DNA of 64,000 bases from assembly GCA_947258785.1 (NCBI GenBank), contig CAMYJT010000015.1:45231-109230 (forward strand), written 5' to 3'. Below the pieces are notes generated by a model. It did not search any database. It worked only from the letters and a program-made list of their open reading frames with translations, and was not told the DNA's origin. The translations under genes were made by a program, and so were the position numbers. Below, in pieces: positions 44,673 through 54,973 of the stretch. This stretch comes from an uncultured Gammaproteobacteria bacterium. GTDB taxonomy: Bacteria > Pseudomonadota > Gammaproteobacteria > Arenicellales > JAANXG01. How positions within the stretch are numbered: position 1 is the stretch's first letter; each line of letters begins with the position of its first letter.

Positions 44673-47600
44673 ATGAAGACGACCGCGAAGACTTCAGACC
44701 GTAACATGCCTCACCAGACCCTGCTCTCCGGAGGCTCTGGGGTGTTGATCGGCGCACTGACCGCCGCCCTGGCGATGGCGCCGCTGCCGGGCAGCCAGGT
44801 GGCCCACGCGGCCGGCGAGGCCATGGCGGATTACACGTCGATTCCCCTCGACAGTGCATTTTCTGCGCCACCGATGGCGATGCTGACGCTGTCGAACGAC
44901 CACCAGCTCTACTACAAAGCCTACGACGATTATTCGGATCTGAACGGCGACGGGGTGCTCGAGCTCACCTACAACCACGCCATCGAATACTACGGCTACT
45001 TTGACCCGGCCAAGTGCTACTCGTATGAGGACTTGAGCAGCGGCGGTACCAACGACGGCCGCTTTGAACCCAAAGCCATGGCAGTCGGCAAGTACTGCGA
45101 CACCGTGGCCGGTGAGTGGAGCGGCAACTTCCTGAACTGGGGCTCCATGCACCGTATGGACATCGTCCGCAAGTCTTCCTACGGCGGCAAGCGCTACAAG
45201 GATACGACCACGGAAACAGTCGTCGAGCGGGTGTTTCTGCCCAACGACGCCCACAGTTCGGCCAAGTACTACAACGGCCTGGACATCGCCAAGCTCACAC
45301 CGTTTGACCCACCGGCCGGCGACAACACCAACCCGGCCCACGGCATCACCTTGTGCAACACTACCCTAGTGGCCTCGAACACCGGCTACTCCCAGGACAT
45401 CGACACCGCTGAGCACCCACCGCTGATCCGGGTCGCGCAGGGGAACAACGCCTTGTGGACTGGTAACGAACGCTGGCAGTGCCGCTGGAGCGAAGAGAAG
45501 CTTAGCGCGACCCAAGGCATCAACGGCAACAATCCGGCCTTGTCCGGACTCTACGCCCGCTCGCAAAACCCGTCGCGCGCCGCCCACGGACTCGCGGAGG
45601 CGAATGGGTCGGGTCCGGATTTCGTGGCCCGGGTGCTGACCTGTGTCGACGGCCTCATCGGGTCCGAGGACTGCCGCGCCTATCCCGGTCTGGCCGACGG
45701 CGTCAAGAAACCGGTCGGCCTGCTGCAGAAGTTCGGCGGCGACAACAGTATCTCCTTCGGCCTGATCACCGGCAGTTATGAACAGAACCTCTCCGGCGGC
45801 GTGCTGCGCAAAAACGTCACCTCGATTGACTCCGAGATCAACGACGACGGGACCTTCGACAATACGGTGACCCACGGCATCATCAAAACCCTGGACACGT
45901 TCCGCATCTTCGGCTACAGCTTCCAGAGCGGTCACTACCTGGACGCGTTCAACGGTGGTGACGGCGGAGACACCTGCACCTTCGGGCTAAGCGATTTTCC
46001 CGAGGGCCAATGCAGCAACTGGGGCAACCCGCAGACCGAAGCGTTCCTGGAGGGGATCCGTTATCTCTCGGGGGCAGCCAACCCCATCGCGGATTATCAG
46101 GCCGATGACGATGTCTACCTTTCGGGTCTGAGCACCGCTCCGTGGAACAACACCGACCTGATTACCGAAGAAAATGCCTGCGCCAAGCTCAACATCATCA
46201 GCTTCAACGCGAGCTATGCCTCCCAGGACGGTGGCGCGCTGCCCGACCTAGAGCCACAGGCCACCAACCAGACTAACGTGGTCGGCGACAATAATGGCGA
46301 ACAGATCACCGGCAACGACTTCTTTGTCGGCAGCAACGGCGGCGCCGGACCGAACGACAATGATCTCCTGTGCACCGCCAAGACCGTCGGCGACCTCGCC
46401 GACGTCACCGGCCTGTGCCCGGAAGCACCCCGGGTCGGCGGTTCTTATAAGATCGCCGGGTTGGCCTACGATGCGCACGTCACCGATCAATACCCGAGTG
46501 TAGAGAGCGACCAGTTCATTGATACCTATGGCGTGACGCTGTCTCCGTCGGTGCCGAAGATCAAGGTCGACATCCCGGACAGCGACAACACCGTCGCCCT
46601 GCTGCCGGCCTGTATCAACTACAACCCGATCACCCAGTTCGGCACACCTCAGGGGAGCTGCACCCTGGTCGACTTCAAGGTGGTCAGCCAGACCGCGAAC
46701 ACCGGCAAGTTCTACGTCAACTGGGAGGACAGCGAGGCCGGCGGCGATTACGACCAGGACATGTGGGGGACCATCGAGTATGAACTGGACGCCACCGGCG
46801 AGCTGCTCACCGTGACCACCGACGTGCACGCCCAGTCCACCCCCCATCCCATGGGCTTCGGTTACATTATCGGCGGCACGACCCAGGACGGATTTCACGC
46901 CCACTCCGGCATTAACAACTTCAAATACCCGGACCGGACCGGGCCCAACACCGTCACGCAGACCGACACCACCGGTGTCATCGGTTGCCCCAATCCCTTC
47001 GCCGGCAACAACATCTGCGGCCAGGACGGCTTCGGCAATCCCGACGTGACCTCGACGGCCAGCGCCCACACCTACACCGTCGGCAGCGGCTCAGCTGGTG
47101 TGCTGGAGCTGCCGCTCTATTACGCGGCCAAGTGGGGGTCGTTTGAAGAGCAAAATGACAGCAATCCACCGCGGCCCGACCTGCCGGAAGAGTGGGACAG
47201 AAAAGACAACTTCGACGCCACCAGCACGACGCCGGACGGCATCCCGGACAGCTACTTCCTGGTCACCATCCCGGGTCAGTTGGTCGCCGCCCTGACCGCG
47301 GTGTTCGAAGACCTGTTGGCCAAGTCCTCCCAGTCCGGGGCCTCGGCAGCGGTAATCGCCAACAGCTCGCAAGGCTTCGGCGCCGTGTTCCAGGCCTACT
47401 ACCAACCGGAGCTGCGGGACGACACCCAAGACAAAAACAAAGTGCGCTGGATCGGCGACGCCATAGCCATCTTCATCGACGACTTTGGCCTGCTGCGCGA
47501 GGACAGCAACAACAACGACCGGCTCGACGACTACCAGACCGACTTGGCGGTGGCTTTCAAGTACGACTCGGACGCCGAGGTCACCAAGTTGATCCGCTAC

Positions 47601-49742
47601 ACGAGCTCCAGCGCCACCGAGTTCAAGCAGAGCGGGGCCACCGAGCATGACCTGGCGGACTTCAAGCCGATCTGGAATGCCGGGTCGCAGCTGGCCGCAC
47701 TGAGCGACGACCAGGCCATCAACCAACGCGCCAGCTATACCGACGCCGCCGACACCGGCCGCTATATCCTCACCTGGATGGACAGTGGCGACCCCCCGGA
47801 CGGTAAGGTCCAGGATTCCGAGGTCAAGCCGTTCACCACCGCGTCGGTGACCGCTACCAACTTCGGCTTTTTCGGAGTGCCGGATCAGGCCACTGCCCAG
47901 AACATCGTCAAGTACACCCGCGGCGATAGCCGTATCCCCGGCTACCGCAACCGCACCGCTGACGTAGACGGCGACGGCAGCACCGAGGTCTGGCGCCACG
48001 GCGACATCATCCACGCGCCGCCGCTGGCGGTGGGTCCGCCGAGCGCCAATTTCGACATTCTCCAGGGAGACGAGGAGTATGCCGAATTCAAAGACCAGTA
48101 CAAGGACCGCCGCATTGTGCTCATCACCCCCGCCAACGACGGTCTGATCCACGCCTACAACGGAGGCTCCTTTGACGAAGTCACCCGGGAGTTCAAGAAG
48201 ACCGATGGCAGCGGCAGCGGCACCGCCCACCCGCTGGGCAGCGAGCTGTGGGCCTACGCCCCAATGAACCTCCTGCCACATCTGCAGTGGCTGGCCGATC
48301 CCGATTACACCCATGTGTATTACATGGACGGGCGTCCACAGGCCTTCGACGCCAAGATCTTCAGCGACGATGCAGACCATCCGAACGGCTGGGGTACGGT
48401 GCTGGTGGTCGGCATGCGGCTCGGCGGAGGGGCGTTTGAGATCGATCACGATCAGGACGCCACGACAGCCACCTGGTCCACCCGTTCGGCCTATGTCGTG
48501 CTCGATATCACCAACCCGGAGAAAGCGCCCAAGGTACTCGCCGAGATCACCGACCCCAAGCTCGGCTTCACCACCAGCTCACCGGCCGTCATCTTCCGCG
48601 AAGACGCTGGTGTTAACACCTGGTTCCTGGCCTTCGGTTCCGGCCCCACCGAGATTACGGATTTCACCAGTACCCAGAACGCGCACCTGTTCAACTACAA
48701 CTTGCTCGACAGAGAGATGCACGCCGGCTGGCCCCAGGACCTGGGGATTGCCACCAGTTTTGTCGGCGACGTGACCGGCGCGGACTTCGACATCTTCCAG
48801 GTCGGCGACGATTTCTTCACCGACCCGAAGTACCTGTCCGACGCGTGGTATTTCGGCGTCGTCACCGGCACACCGGACACCCCCAGCGGCAAACTGTACC
48901 GGTGGAAGCGGACCGGCAACAACCTGGCCGACCACCTCAAGCTGCTGCTCGATCCCGGCGACAACGGTATACCCGCGGGACTGCGGCGGCCGAACCAGCC
49001 GTTTCTGAACCGGCCGACGCTGGGCCGCGACGACAATCAGCGCATCTGGGTGTACACGGGGAGCGGCCGCTACGAGGTCAAGGAGGACAAGGAGAGCGAC
49101 CACCCGCAATCCTTCTACGGCATCCAGGAGCCGGTCGACAACTTGGGTGAACTCACCTACGCCGAGGTCAGCCGGGACGATCTGGTCGACACCACCGACA
49201 TCGTGGTGTTCGCCGACGACGATGACGACGGCAACGGCAAGGTGGAGATGCGCGACGGCAGCGACGTGGTCATCGACGGCGAAACCATCGAGGACTTCCT
49301 CGAACTGGAGGACGCCATCGCGCAAACATCGGGCTGGTATCACGCCCTCAATCCGAGCGGGTCCGGTAACCCCAGCGCCCGCAGCCTCAGCAAGGCCGGA
49401 CTGACGTCGGGAGTCCTGGTGTACGGGGACTTCACCCCCGCCGTGGACCTGTGCGAGCCGTCCGGGACCAGCGGCCTCAATGTCGTTTACTACAAGACCG
49501 GCACCGGCCACCCCGGCGTACTGCTCCCGGGCGAAGTCGTAGACGGCATCACGACCACCCGCATCGATCTGACCGAGGGGCGGGCGATGCAACCGGTGTT
49601 CCACACCGGCACCGGCGGCGGCCGGGTGGTCACCCACATCATCGTCAACAACAGCGATCGGTCGATCGACATCCCCGAGTTCGAAGGCACAGGGGAACCC
49701 GGCACCCGGACCTCTTGGCACGAGATCCTGATCGGCAACTGA
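44673..49742 (+). CDS. pilY1: Type IV pilus tip-associated adhesin PilY1/PilC
   Basis: This 1689-residue exported protein has a signal peptide ending A-H-A-A (about residue 47) and the C-terminal PilY1 beta-propeller (from roughly 1080 to 1500; hallmark H-A-P-P-L-A-V, V-Y-Y-M-D-G-R-P). The N-terminal domain lacks the D-x-S-x-S metal-ion site of von Willebrand-type PilY1. In its place is P-P-M-A-M-L-T-L-S-N-D with an EF-type calcium loop D-L-N-G-D-G-V (89-95). Further Asp/Asn loops that may bind Ca2+ occur near 1096 (D-V-D-G-D-G-S) and 1512 (D-D-D-D-D-G-N-G-K). In P. aeruginosa, calcium binding by PilY1 controls pilus extension. Confidence 0.93.
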   Translation: MKTTAKTSDRNMPHQTLLSGGSGVLIGALTAALAMAPLPGSQVAHAAGEAMADYTSIPLDSAFSAPPMAMLTLSNDHQLYYKAYDDYSDLNGDGVLELTYNHAIEYYGYFDPAKCYSYEDLSSGGTNDGRFEPKAMAVGKYCDTVAGEWSGNFLNWGSMHRMDIVRKSSYGGKRYKDTTTETVVERVFLPNDAHSSAKYYNGLDIAKLTPFDPPAGDNTNPAHGITLCNTTLVASNTGYSQDIDTAEHPPLIRVAQGNNALWTGNERWQCRWSEEKLSATQGINGNNPALSGLYARSQNPSRAAHGLAEANGSGPDFVARVLTCVDGLIGSEDCRAYPGLADGVKKPVGLLQKFGGDNSISFGLITGSYEQNLSGGVLRKNVTSIDSEINDDGTFDNTVTHGIIKTLDTFRIFGYSFQSGHYLDAFNGGDGGDTCTFGLSDFPEGQCSNWGNPQTEAFLEGIRYLSGAANPIADYQADDDVYLSGLSTAPWNNTDLITEENACAKLNIISFNASYASQDGGALPDLEPQATNQTNVVGDNNGEQITGNDFFVGSNGGAGPNDNDLLCTAKTVGDLADVTGLCPEAPRVGGSYKIAGLAYDAHVTDQYPSVESDQFIDTYGVTLSPSVPKIKVDIPDSDNTVALLPACINYNPITQFGTPQGSCTLVDFKVVSQTANTGKFYVNWEDSEAGGDYDQDMWGTIEYELDATGELLTVTTDVHAQSTPHPMGFGYIIGGTTQDGFHAHSGINNFKYPDRTGPNTVTQTDTTGVIGCPNPFAGNNICGQDGFGNPDVTSTASAHTYTVGSGSAGVLELPLYYAAKWGSFEEQNDSNPPRPDLPEEWDRKDNFDATSTTPDGIPDSYFLVTIPGQLVAALTAVFEDLLAKSSQSGASAAVIANSSQGFGAVFQAYYQPELRDDTQDKNKVRWIGDAIAIFIDDFGLLREDSNNNDRLDDYQTDLAVAFKYDSDAEVTKLIRYTSSSATEFKQSGATEHDLADFKPIWNAGSQLAALSDDQAINQRASYTDAADTGRYILTWMDSGDPPDGKVQDSEVKPFTTASVTATNFGFFGVPDQATAQNIVKYTRGDSRIPGYRNRTADVDGDGSTEVWRHGDIIHAPPLAVGPPSANFDILQGDEEYAEFKDQYKDRRIVLITPANDGLIHAYNGGSFDEVTREFKKTDGSGSGTAHPLGSELWAYAPMNLLPHLQWLADPDYTHVYYMDGRPQAFDAKIFSDDADHPNGWGTVLVVGMRLGGGAFEIDHDQDATTATWSTRSAYVVLDITNPEKAPKVLAEITDPKLGFTTSSPAVIFREDAGVNTWFLAFGSGPTEITDFTSTQNAHLFNYNLLDREMHAGWPQDLGIATSFVGDVTGADFDIFQVGDDFFTDPKYLSDAWYFGVVTGTPDTPSGKLYRWKRTGNNLADHLKLLLDPGDNGIPAGLRRPNQPFLNRPTLGRDDNQRIWVYTGSGRYEVKEDKESDHPQSFYGIQEPVDNLGELTYAEVSRDDLVDTTDIVVFADDDDDGNGKVEMRDGSDVVIDGETIEDFLELEDAIAQTSGWYHALNPSGSGNPSARSLSKAGLTSGVLVYGDFTPAVDLCEPSGTSGLNVVYYKTGTGHPGVLLPGEVVDGITTTRIDLTEGRAMQPVFHTGTGGGRVVTHIIVNNSDRSIDIPEFEGTGEPGTRTSWHEILIGN

Positions 49743-49760
49743 GTTGGAAGCGGAGCAACG

Positions 49761-50165
49761 ATGCGAACGAAAAGCGGTGGCATCACACTAATCGAGTTGA
49801 TGGTGGTGCTGGCCATCCTCGCCATCCTGGCCAGCATCGCATATCCCTCCTACGTGGACCACGTCCGCCGGACCCGGCGGGCGGACGCGATATCGGCGCT
49901 GACCAACATGGCCAATCTGCAGGAGCGCTACTACACGCAACGCTTCCGCTTTGCACCGAACCTGACCTCACTGGGGTACACCGCGTCCCCGTTCCGCTCG
50001 CCGGACGGCTATTACAACCTGTCCATGAGCCTGCCCGGCGCCACCAGCTACACGCTGACCGCGGCCGCCGTAGCCGGTTCCTCGCAGGCCGAGGACACCG
50101 GCTGCACGAGCATGTCTCTGAACAACACCGGCGTGAAATCGCCGCTCAGTTGCTGGCGCCGCTGA
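49761..50165 (+). CDS. pilE: Type IV minor pilin PilE
   Basis: This 134-residue prepilin has the motif S-G-G-I-T-L-I-E-L: the residue after the cleaved Gly is Ile rather than Phe or Met, while Glu5 is kept. The helix M-V-V-L-A-I-L-A-I-L-A-S-I-A-Y-P-S-Y leads into R-R-T-R-R-A-D-A-I-S-A-L, typical of the PilE minor pilin. A C-terminal Cys pair (G-C-T-S...L-S-C-W) closes the D-loop. It ends the operon and is convergent with ispH. Confidence 0.92.
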   Translation: MRTKSGGITLIELMVVLAILAILASIAYPSYVDHVRRTRRADAISALTNMANLQERYYTQRFRFAPNLTSLGYTASPFRSPDGYYNLSMSLPGATSYTLTAAAVAGSSQAEDTGCTSMSLNNTGVKSPLSCWRR

Positions 50166-50183
50166 GCGGTGAGAGAGCGGGGA

Positions 50184-51155
50184 TCAGCACTGCGGCGCGG
50201 ACCGCTTGATCGCCGGGTCCGGCCCGGCGCGATCCTGGCGCAGCTCCGGGGGCAGTGAGAACGACACATCCTCCTGCGGTCCGCGCACCGAGGTCACCGA
50301 ACCGCCGCCCCACTCCTTCAACCGCGCGATAACAGTCTGCACCAGCAACTCCGGCGCCGAGGCCCCCGCGGAGACCCCGATCCGGGACTTGCCGGCCAAC
50401 CAGCCGCGCTGAATGTCCTCGGCGCCGTCAATCAGATATGCCGGCACGCCGAGTTGTTCGGCAATCTCCCGCAGCCGGTTGGAATTGGAGCTGTTCTTCG
50501 AGCCCACCACCAACACGACGTCGGATTGCCTGGCCAGAGTCTTGACGGCGTCTTGTCGATTCTGAGTGGCGTAACAGATGTCGTCTTTGCGCGGCCCGTG
50601 TATCTTGGGAAAGCGCCGGCGCAAGGCCCCGACGATCCGCGCCGTGTCGTCCATCGACAAAGTGGTCTGGGTGACATAGGTCAGCCGGTCTGGATCCCTC
50701 ACCACGAGTTTCTCGACGTCCGCTTCGGTCTCCACCAGATACATGCCGTCGCTCACCTGACCGATGGTCCCCTCCACCTCGGGGTGGCCGGCGTGACCGA
50801 TCAGCACGCACTCCATGCCGGCGGTCCGGTAGCGGCGCACCTCGAGGTGCACCTTGGTCACTAGCGGGCAGGTTGCGTCAAACACCTGTAGACCTCGCCG
50901 CACCGCCTCGTCCCGCACGCCCCTGGACACGCCATGAGCGCTGAAGATGACGATCTGGCCGTCCGGGACCTCGGCGAGTTGATCGACGAACACGGCGCCT
51001 TTGCCCCGCAGGTCCTCGACCACAAAACGGTTGTGCACCACCTCGTGGCGGACGTAGATCGGCGCGCCGTATATCGCCAGAGCCCGCTCCACAATGTCGA
51101 TGGCCCGGTCGACTCCGGCGCAAAACCCACGCGGATTGGCGAGCAGTATCTGCAA
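50184..51155 (-). CDS. ispH: 4-hydroxy-3-methylbut-2-enyl diphosphate reductase IspH (LytB)
   Basis: IspH is the final MEP-pathway enzyme, an iron-sulfur protein that reduces HMBPP to IPP and DMAPP. The 323-residue protein has the three cluster cysteines in [15 protein letters not shown] and the later I-C-Y-A-T-Q-N, and active-site motifs H-E-V-V-H-N and G-H-A-G-H-P-E. It is the last gene of ribF-ileS-lspA-fkpB-ispH, four bases after fkpB. Confidence 0.97.
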   Translation of the reverse strand: MQILLANPRGFCAGVDRAIDIVERALAIYGAPIYVRHEVVHNRFVVEDLRGKGAVFVDQLAEVPDGQIVIFSAHGVSRGVRDEAVRRGLQVFDATCPLVTKVHLEVRRYRTAGMECVLIGHAGHPEVEGTIGQVSDGMYLVETEADVEKLVVRDPDRLTYVTQTTLSMDDTARIVGALRRRFPKIHGPRKDDICYATQNRQDAVKTLARQSDVVLVVGSKNSSNSNRLREIAEQLGVPAYLIDGAEDIQRGWLAGKSRIGVSAGASAPELLVQTVIARLKEWGGGSVTSVRGPQEDVSFSLPPELRQDRAGPDPAIKRSAPQC

Positions 51156-51159
51156 TGTT

Positions 51160-51615
51160 CTAATCCGGTTCGGTCATCTCGTCCACAGCGACGAGTTTGA
51201 TGCGAAAGACAAAGTCGCGGCCGATCAGGGGGTGGTTGAAGTCCACCGTGACGCGGTCGCCGTCGACGGAGCGGATGGTGCCCAGCACTTCGTCGCCGTT
51301 CGGCAGCTCGAACGATACCACCCGGCCCGGCTCGATGGCCATCTCGCGGGCGAAATCCTGGCCCGGCAGGGTGTGGATCCGCTGCTCTTCGTAGGCGCCG
51401 AACACGGACTCGCCGGCGGAGATCGAAAAGCTGGCCTCCGCGCCCGCCGCCAGGCCCAGCAGGCGGCGTTCCAGTCCCTCGGCCAGCTCCCCTCCGCCGA
51501 TCACCAGCGACTGCGGGTCGCCGGGTTCACTGGCCTCGATGACCTGGCCGTCGGCGAGCACCAATTCATACTCCAGCCATACCCGGGACCCACCGCTGAC
51601 GGTGCCGCCGGTCAC
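51160..51615 (-). CDS. fkpB: FKBP-type peptidyl-prolyl cis-trans isomerase FkpB (SlpA-like)
   Basis: This 151-residue SlyD/FkpB-type cytosolic PPIase begins [12 protein letters not shown] and has the FKBP segment [13 protein letters not shown], with the inserted flap domain (Y-E-E-Q-R-I-H-T-L). It lacks the His-rich tail of SlyD. It overlaps lspA by ATGA and precedes ispH, as in E. coli. Confidence 0.93.
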   Translation of the reverse strand: MTGGTVSGGSRVWLEYELVLADGQVIEASEPGDPQSLVIGGGELAEGLERRLLGLAAGAEASFSISAGESVFGAYEEQRIHTLPGQDFAREMAIEPGRVVSFELPNGDEVLGTIRSVDGDRVTVDFNHPLIGRDFVFRIKLVAVDEMTEPD

Positions 51616-52094
51616 CGAGGATCCCGGGCCCGCAGCAAGCGCCAGCCGACGATGTCCAGCACCAGCAGCGCCGCACCGACGGTGATGGCCGAGTCGGCGA
51701 CGTTGAACGTCGGCCAGTGCCAGTCCCGGTAAAACCAGTGGATGAAGTCGACCACGTAGCCCTGCAGCAACCGGTCAATGATGTTGCCCAGGGCACCCCC
51801 GAGAATCAGTGAGAACGCGGCAGCCGTTTGCACGTCGGTGCGCGGCAAACGCCGCAGCATCGCGACCAGGACCACCGACACGACGACAGCGACAACGATA
51901 AAAAAGCCGTTCTGCCAGCCGCCGGCATCGCGCAGATACCCGAATGCGGCACCGGTGTTGTACACCAGTGTGAGATCGAAGAAGTCGGGTATGACCACGA
52001 CCGGAGGCCGACCGAGCAGGAGTTCCACGGCCAGCCATTTGGTGAGCTGGTCCACCACCACCACCGACGCCGACAACCACAACCACCTGAGCAT
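51612..52094 (-). CDS. lspA: Lipoprotein signal peptidase LspA
   Basis: LspA is the inner-membrane aspartyl protease that removes the signal peptide from diacylglyceryl prolipoproteins such as BamD. The start at 52094 (MLRWLWLSA) overlaps the ileS TGA (ATGA), and the protein is 160 residues. Four transmembrane helices are predicted. The catalytic aspartates lie in G-N-I-I-D-R-L and F-N-V-A-D-S-A-I, with N-T-G-A-A-F-G upstream. Confidence 0.96.
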   Translation of the reverse strand: MLRWLWLSASVVVVDQLTKWLAVELLLGRPPVVVIPDFFDLTLVYNTGAAFGYLRDAGGWQNGFFIVVAVVVSVVLVAMLRRLPRTDVQTAAAFSLILGGALGNIIDRLLQGYVVDFIHWFYRDWHWPTFNVADSAITVGAALLVLDIVGWRLLRARDPR

Positions 52095-54925
52095 CAGGCG
52101 AACTTTCTCGTCTCGCCGGGGCCTTCGACATTGCCGACACAACGCCCACAGATCTCCGGGTGATTCGGATTAACGCCCACGTCCGCCCGCCGATGCCAGC
52201 AACGGATGCACTTGCGGTGCGGCGACGGGCACGCGTCAACTTGCACTCCGTTCACATGCGGGCCTGTGGCCGATTCGGCCGGCGCGGGAGACTCGCTGCG
52301 GCGCAACCCGGCGGAAGACGTGATGAAAACGAATCGCAATTCGTCCTCCAGTCTAGCCAGTTTGTTAAAGACGCCCCCGTTGCAATGCAGCGTGACGTCG
52401 GCCTCCAGACTGGAGCCTATGTCGCCGGCCACGCGCAGCGCCTCGAGCTGTCTGGAGACCTCTTGCCGGACGCGCAGGACATCGGCCCAGTACCTCTCGT
52501 CCATCTGACCCCGGTCCAGTTCAGCCGCCGGCCAATCGGTGTACCATTCGGTCAACATCACGGACTCGTGTGCGCGGCCCGGCATGTTGCGCCAGATCTC
52601 CTCGGCGGTGAAACTCAATACCGGGGCCAGCCAGCGCACCAGGGCCTCAAGGATGTGCAGCATGGCGGTTTGCGCCGAGCGCCGCGGAGGGCTGCCGGCG
52701 GGCAGCGTGTACAAGCGGTCCTTGAGGACATCGAGATAAAAACCACCCATTTCGACTACGCAGAACTGGTGCAGCTTCTGGTAGATCAGATGAAAATTGT
52801 AGTCCTGGTAGGCCTGGACGATCAGCAACTGCAAGGCCTGCGCCTGATGCAGGGCCCAACGGTCCAGGGCCACCATTTGCTCCACCGGCACCGCGTGGCC
52901 GGCTTCGAAATCGGCCAGATTGCCGAGTAGGTATCGGGCGGTGTTGCGGATGCGGCGGTAGGAATCGGCCATCCGCTTCAAGATCTCCGTCGATATGTTC
53001 ATCTCGCCCCGGTAGTCGGTGGCCGCCACCCACAGCCGCAGGATGTCTGCCCCCAGGGTCTGGATCACTTCCTGGGGGGCGACCACATTGCCCCGCGACT
53101 TGGACATTTTTTTACCCTCGGCGTCCACCGTGAACCCGTGGGTCAACACGCCGCGGTAGGGGGGCTGCCCGGTGATCGCCACGGCGGTCATGATGCTGGA
53201 TTGAAACCAGCCGCGGTGCTGATCCGATCCCTCCAGATACAGGTCCGCGGGGCGGGACAGGCCGGGACGCCGGGTCAGGATGGTGTCGTGACTGACGCCC
53301 GAGTCGAACCACACGTCGAGGATGTCGGTGACCTTCTGATAGTCGCCGGCACCTCCGCCCAGCAGGTCGGCGTCGTTCAAATCGAACCAGGCCTCGACGC
53401 CCTTGCGCTCCATGCGCAGCGCGACCTCTTCGAGTATCTGCTGGGTCTGCGGGTGCAATTGCCCGGTGCCGCGGTGCAGAAACAAGGGGATCGGCACACC
53501 CCAGCTACGCTGCCGCGAAATACACCAGTCCGGGCGGTTAGCGACCATGCCTTCGATGCGCGCTTGTCCCCAGCTTGGGTGCCAGGACACGGTCCGAATC
53601 GCCCCCATCACCTGCTCGCGCAGTTTCTCCTTGTCCATGCTGATAAACCACTGTGCCGTGGCGCGGAACACGATGGGCGTTTTGTGCCGCCAGCAGTGCG
53701 GGTAGCTGTGCTCGACGGACTCCACGTGGACGAGCGCCCCGCGCTGCCGCAGTTCATCGATCACTCGATCGTTGGCGTCAAATACGAATTCACCGCCGAA
53801 CAGCGGTGTGCTGGACAGAAATTTCCCATCCGGCCCCACCGGATTGTCCACCGGAAGATCATAATGCTGTCCGACCACGAAGTCCTCCTGGCCGTGCCCG
53901 GGCGCGGTGTGCACCGCTCCGGTGCCCGTGTCCAGCGTGACGTGCTCGGCGAGGATCACCGGCACCCGGCGCTCGTAAAAAGGATGATCGAGGAGAACGC
54001 GTTCCAGTGCGCCGCCACGCACGTGGCCGATCTCCTCCACACGTTCCAGGCCGAAGCGCCGCCGGCAGTCCTCCAGCAAGGTGTCCGCGATCAACAGGCG
54101 TTCCGGCACGCCGTCGCCGCGTTCGCTCTGCACGAGCGCGTAGTCGAAATCGGCATGCAGGGCGACCGCGTGATTAGCCGGCAGGGTCCAGGGCGTCGTG
54201 GTCCAGATGACGATGCTGACCGGCCCGTGACCGGACCGCTCCGGCGCCACGCCCATGCGCTGTATGAAATCGGCCTCATCGACCACGGCGAAACGCACAT
54301 CGACTGCGGGCGAGCTGCGGTCGAGGTGTTCGACCTCCGCCTCGGCGAGCGCCGAACCGCAGTGGGTGCACCAGTGCACCGGCATCAATCCGTGATACAC
54401 GTGCCCCTCGGCGATGATCTTCGCCAGGGCCCGCACGATGTTGGCCTCGGTGGCCGGGTCCATGGTTAAGTACGGCCGCCGCCATTCGCCAACCACACCC
54501 AAGCGGATAAAGTCCCGGCGCTGATTGTCGATCTGTTCGCGCGCGTAGTCCCGGCATTTGCGCCGGAACGCCCGGGGATCGATGTCGACCTGGCCGATCT
54601 GCTTTTCGACCTCGTGTTCGATCGGCAGTCCGTGACAGTCCCAACCCGGCACGTACGGCGCGTCAAACCCGCTCAGGGTTTTCGATTTGACGATGATGTC
54701 TTTGAGGATCTTATTCACGGCATGGCCGATGTGGATAGCGCCATTGGCGTAGGGTGGGCCGTCATGGAGGATGAACGTTGGGCGCCCTGCCCCCTGCTCG
54801 CGTAAACGCCGGTAGAGGTCGATCTGCGTCCAGTGATCCAGGATCTGTAGCTCCCGCTGGGCGAGATTGGCCTTCATGGGAAACCGGGTGGAGGGCAGAT
54901 TGATGGTTTGTTTGTAGTCCGTCAT
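52094..54925 (-). CDS. ileS: Isoleucyl-tRNA synthetase
   Basis: This 943-residue class I synthetase has the HIGH signature in A-I-H-I-G-H-A-V-N (about residues 64-72), the editing domain in the middle, and K-M-S-K-S in [10 protein letters not shown]. The C-terminal zinc site is [12 protein letters not shown]...C-G-R-C. This full zinc-binding tail marks the bacterial type 1 enzyme sensitive to mupirocin in principle. It lies 48 bp after ribF and overlaps lspA. Confidence 0.97.
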   Translation of the reverse strand: MTDYKQTINLPSTRFPMKANLAQRELQILDHWTQIDLYRRLREQGAGRPTFILHDGPPYANGAIHIGHAVNKILKDIIVKSKTLSGFDAPYVPGWDCHGLPIEHEVEKQIGQVDIDPRAFRRKCRDYAREQIDNQRRDFIRLGVVGEWRRPYLTMDPATEANIVRALAKIIAEGHVYHGLMPVHWCTHCGSALAEAEVEHLDRSSPAVDVRFAVVDEADFIQRMGVAPERSGHGPVSIVIWTTTPWTLPANHAVALHADFDYALVQSERGDGVPERLLIADTLLEDCRRRFGLERVEEIGHVRGGALERVLLDHPFYERRVPVILAEHVTLDTGTGAVHTAPGHGQEDFVVGQHYDLPVDNPVGPDGKFLSSTPLFGGEFVFDANDRVIDELRQRGALVHVESVEHSYPHCWRHKTPIVFRATAQWFISMDKEKLREQVMGAIRTVSWHPSWGQARIEGMVANRPDWCISRQRSWGVPIPLFLHRGTGQLHPQTQQILEEVALRMERKGVEAWFDLNDADLLGGGAGDYQKVTDILDVWFDSGVSHDTILTRRPGLSRPADLYLEGSDQHRGWFQSSIMTAVAITGQPPYRGVLTHGFTVDAEGKKMSKSRGNVVAPQEVIQTLGADILRLWVAATDYRGEMNISTEILKRMADSYRRIRNTARYLLGNLADFEAGHAVPVEQMVALDRWALHQAQALQLLIVQAYQDYNFHLIYQKLHQFCVVEMGGFYLDVLKDRLYTLPAGSPPRRSAQTAMLHILEALVRWLAPVLSFTAEEIWRNMPGRAHESVMLTEWYTDWPAAELDRGQMDERYWADVLRVRQEVSRQLEALRVAGDIGSSLEADVTLHCNGGVFNKLARLEDELRFVFITSSAGLRRSESPAPAESATGPHVNGVQVDACPSPHRKCIRCWHRRADVGVNPNHPEICGRCVGNVEGPGETRKFA

Positions 54926-54973
54926 CGGCTAATCAACGTGCTGGTCTGAAACACCGCTGGCGCATCACAGGGG

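Noticed and set aside
47091..48449. 452-codon and other long antisense frames inside pilY1
   Set aside because: Val/Gly/Ala-rich shadow translations of a strongly biased GC-rich gene; no ribosome site or family match.
53138..54469. 443-codon open frame antisense to ileS
   Set aside because: Opposite a well-conserved synthetase; composition is that of a complementary-strand shadow.
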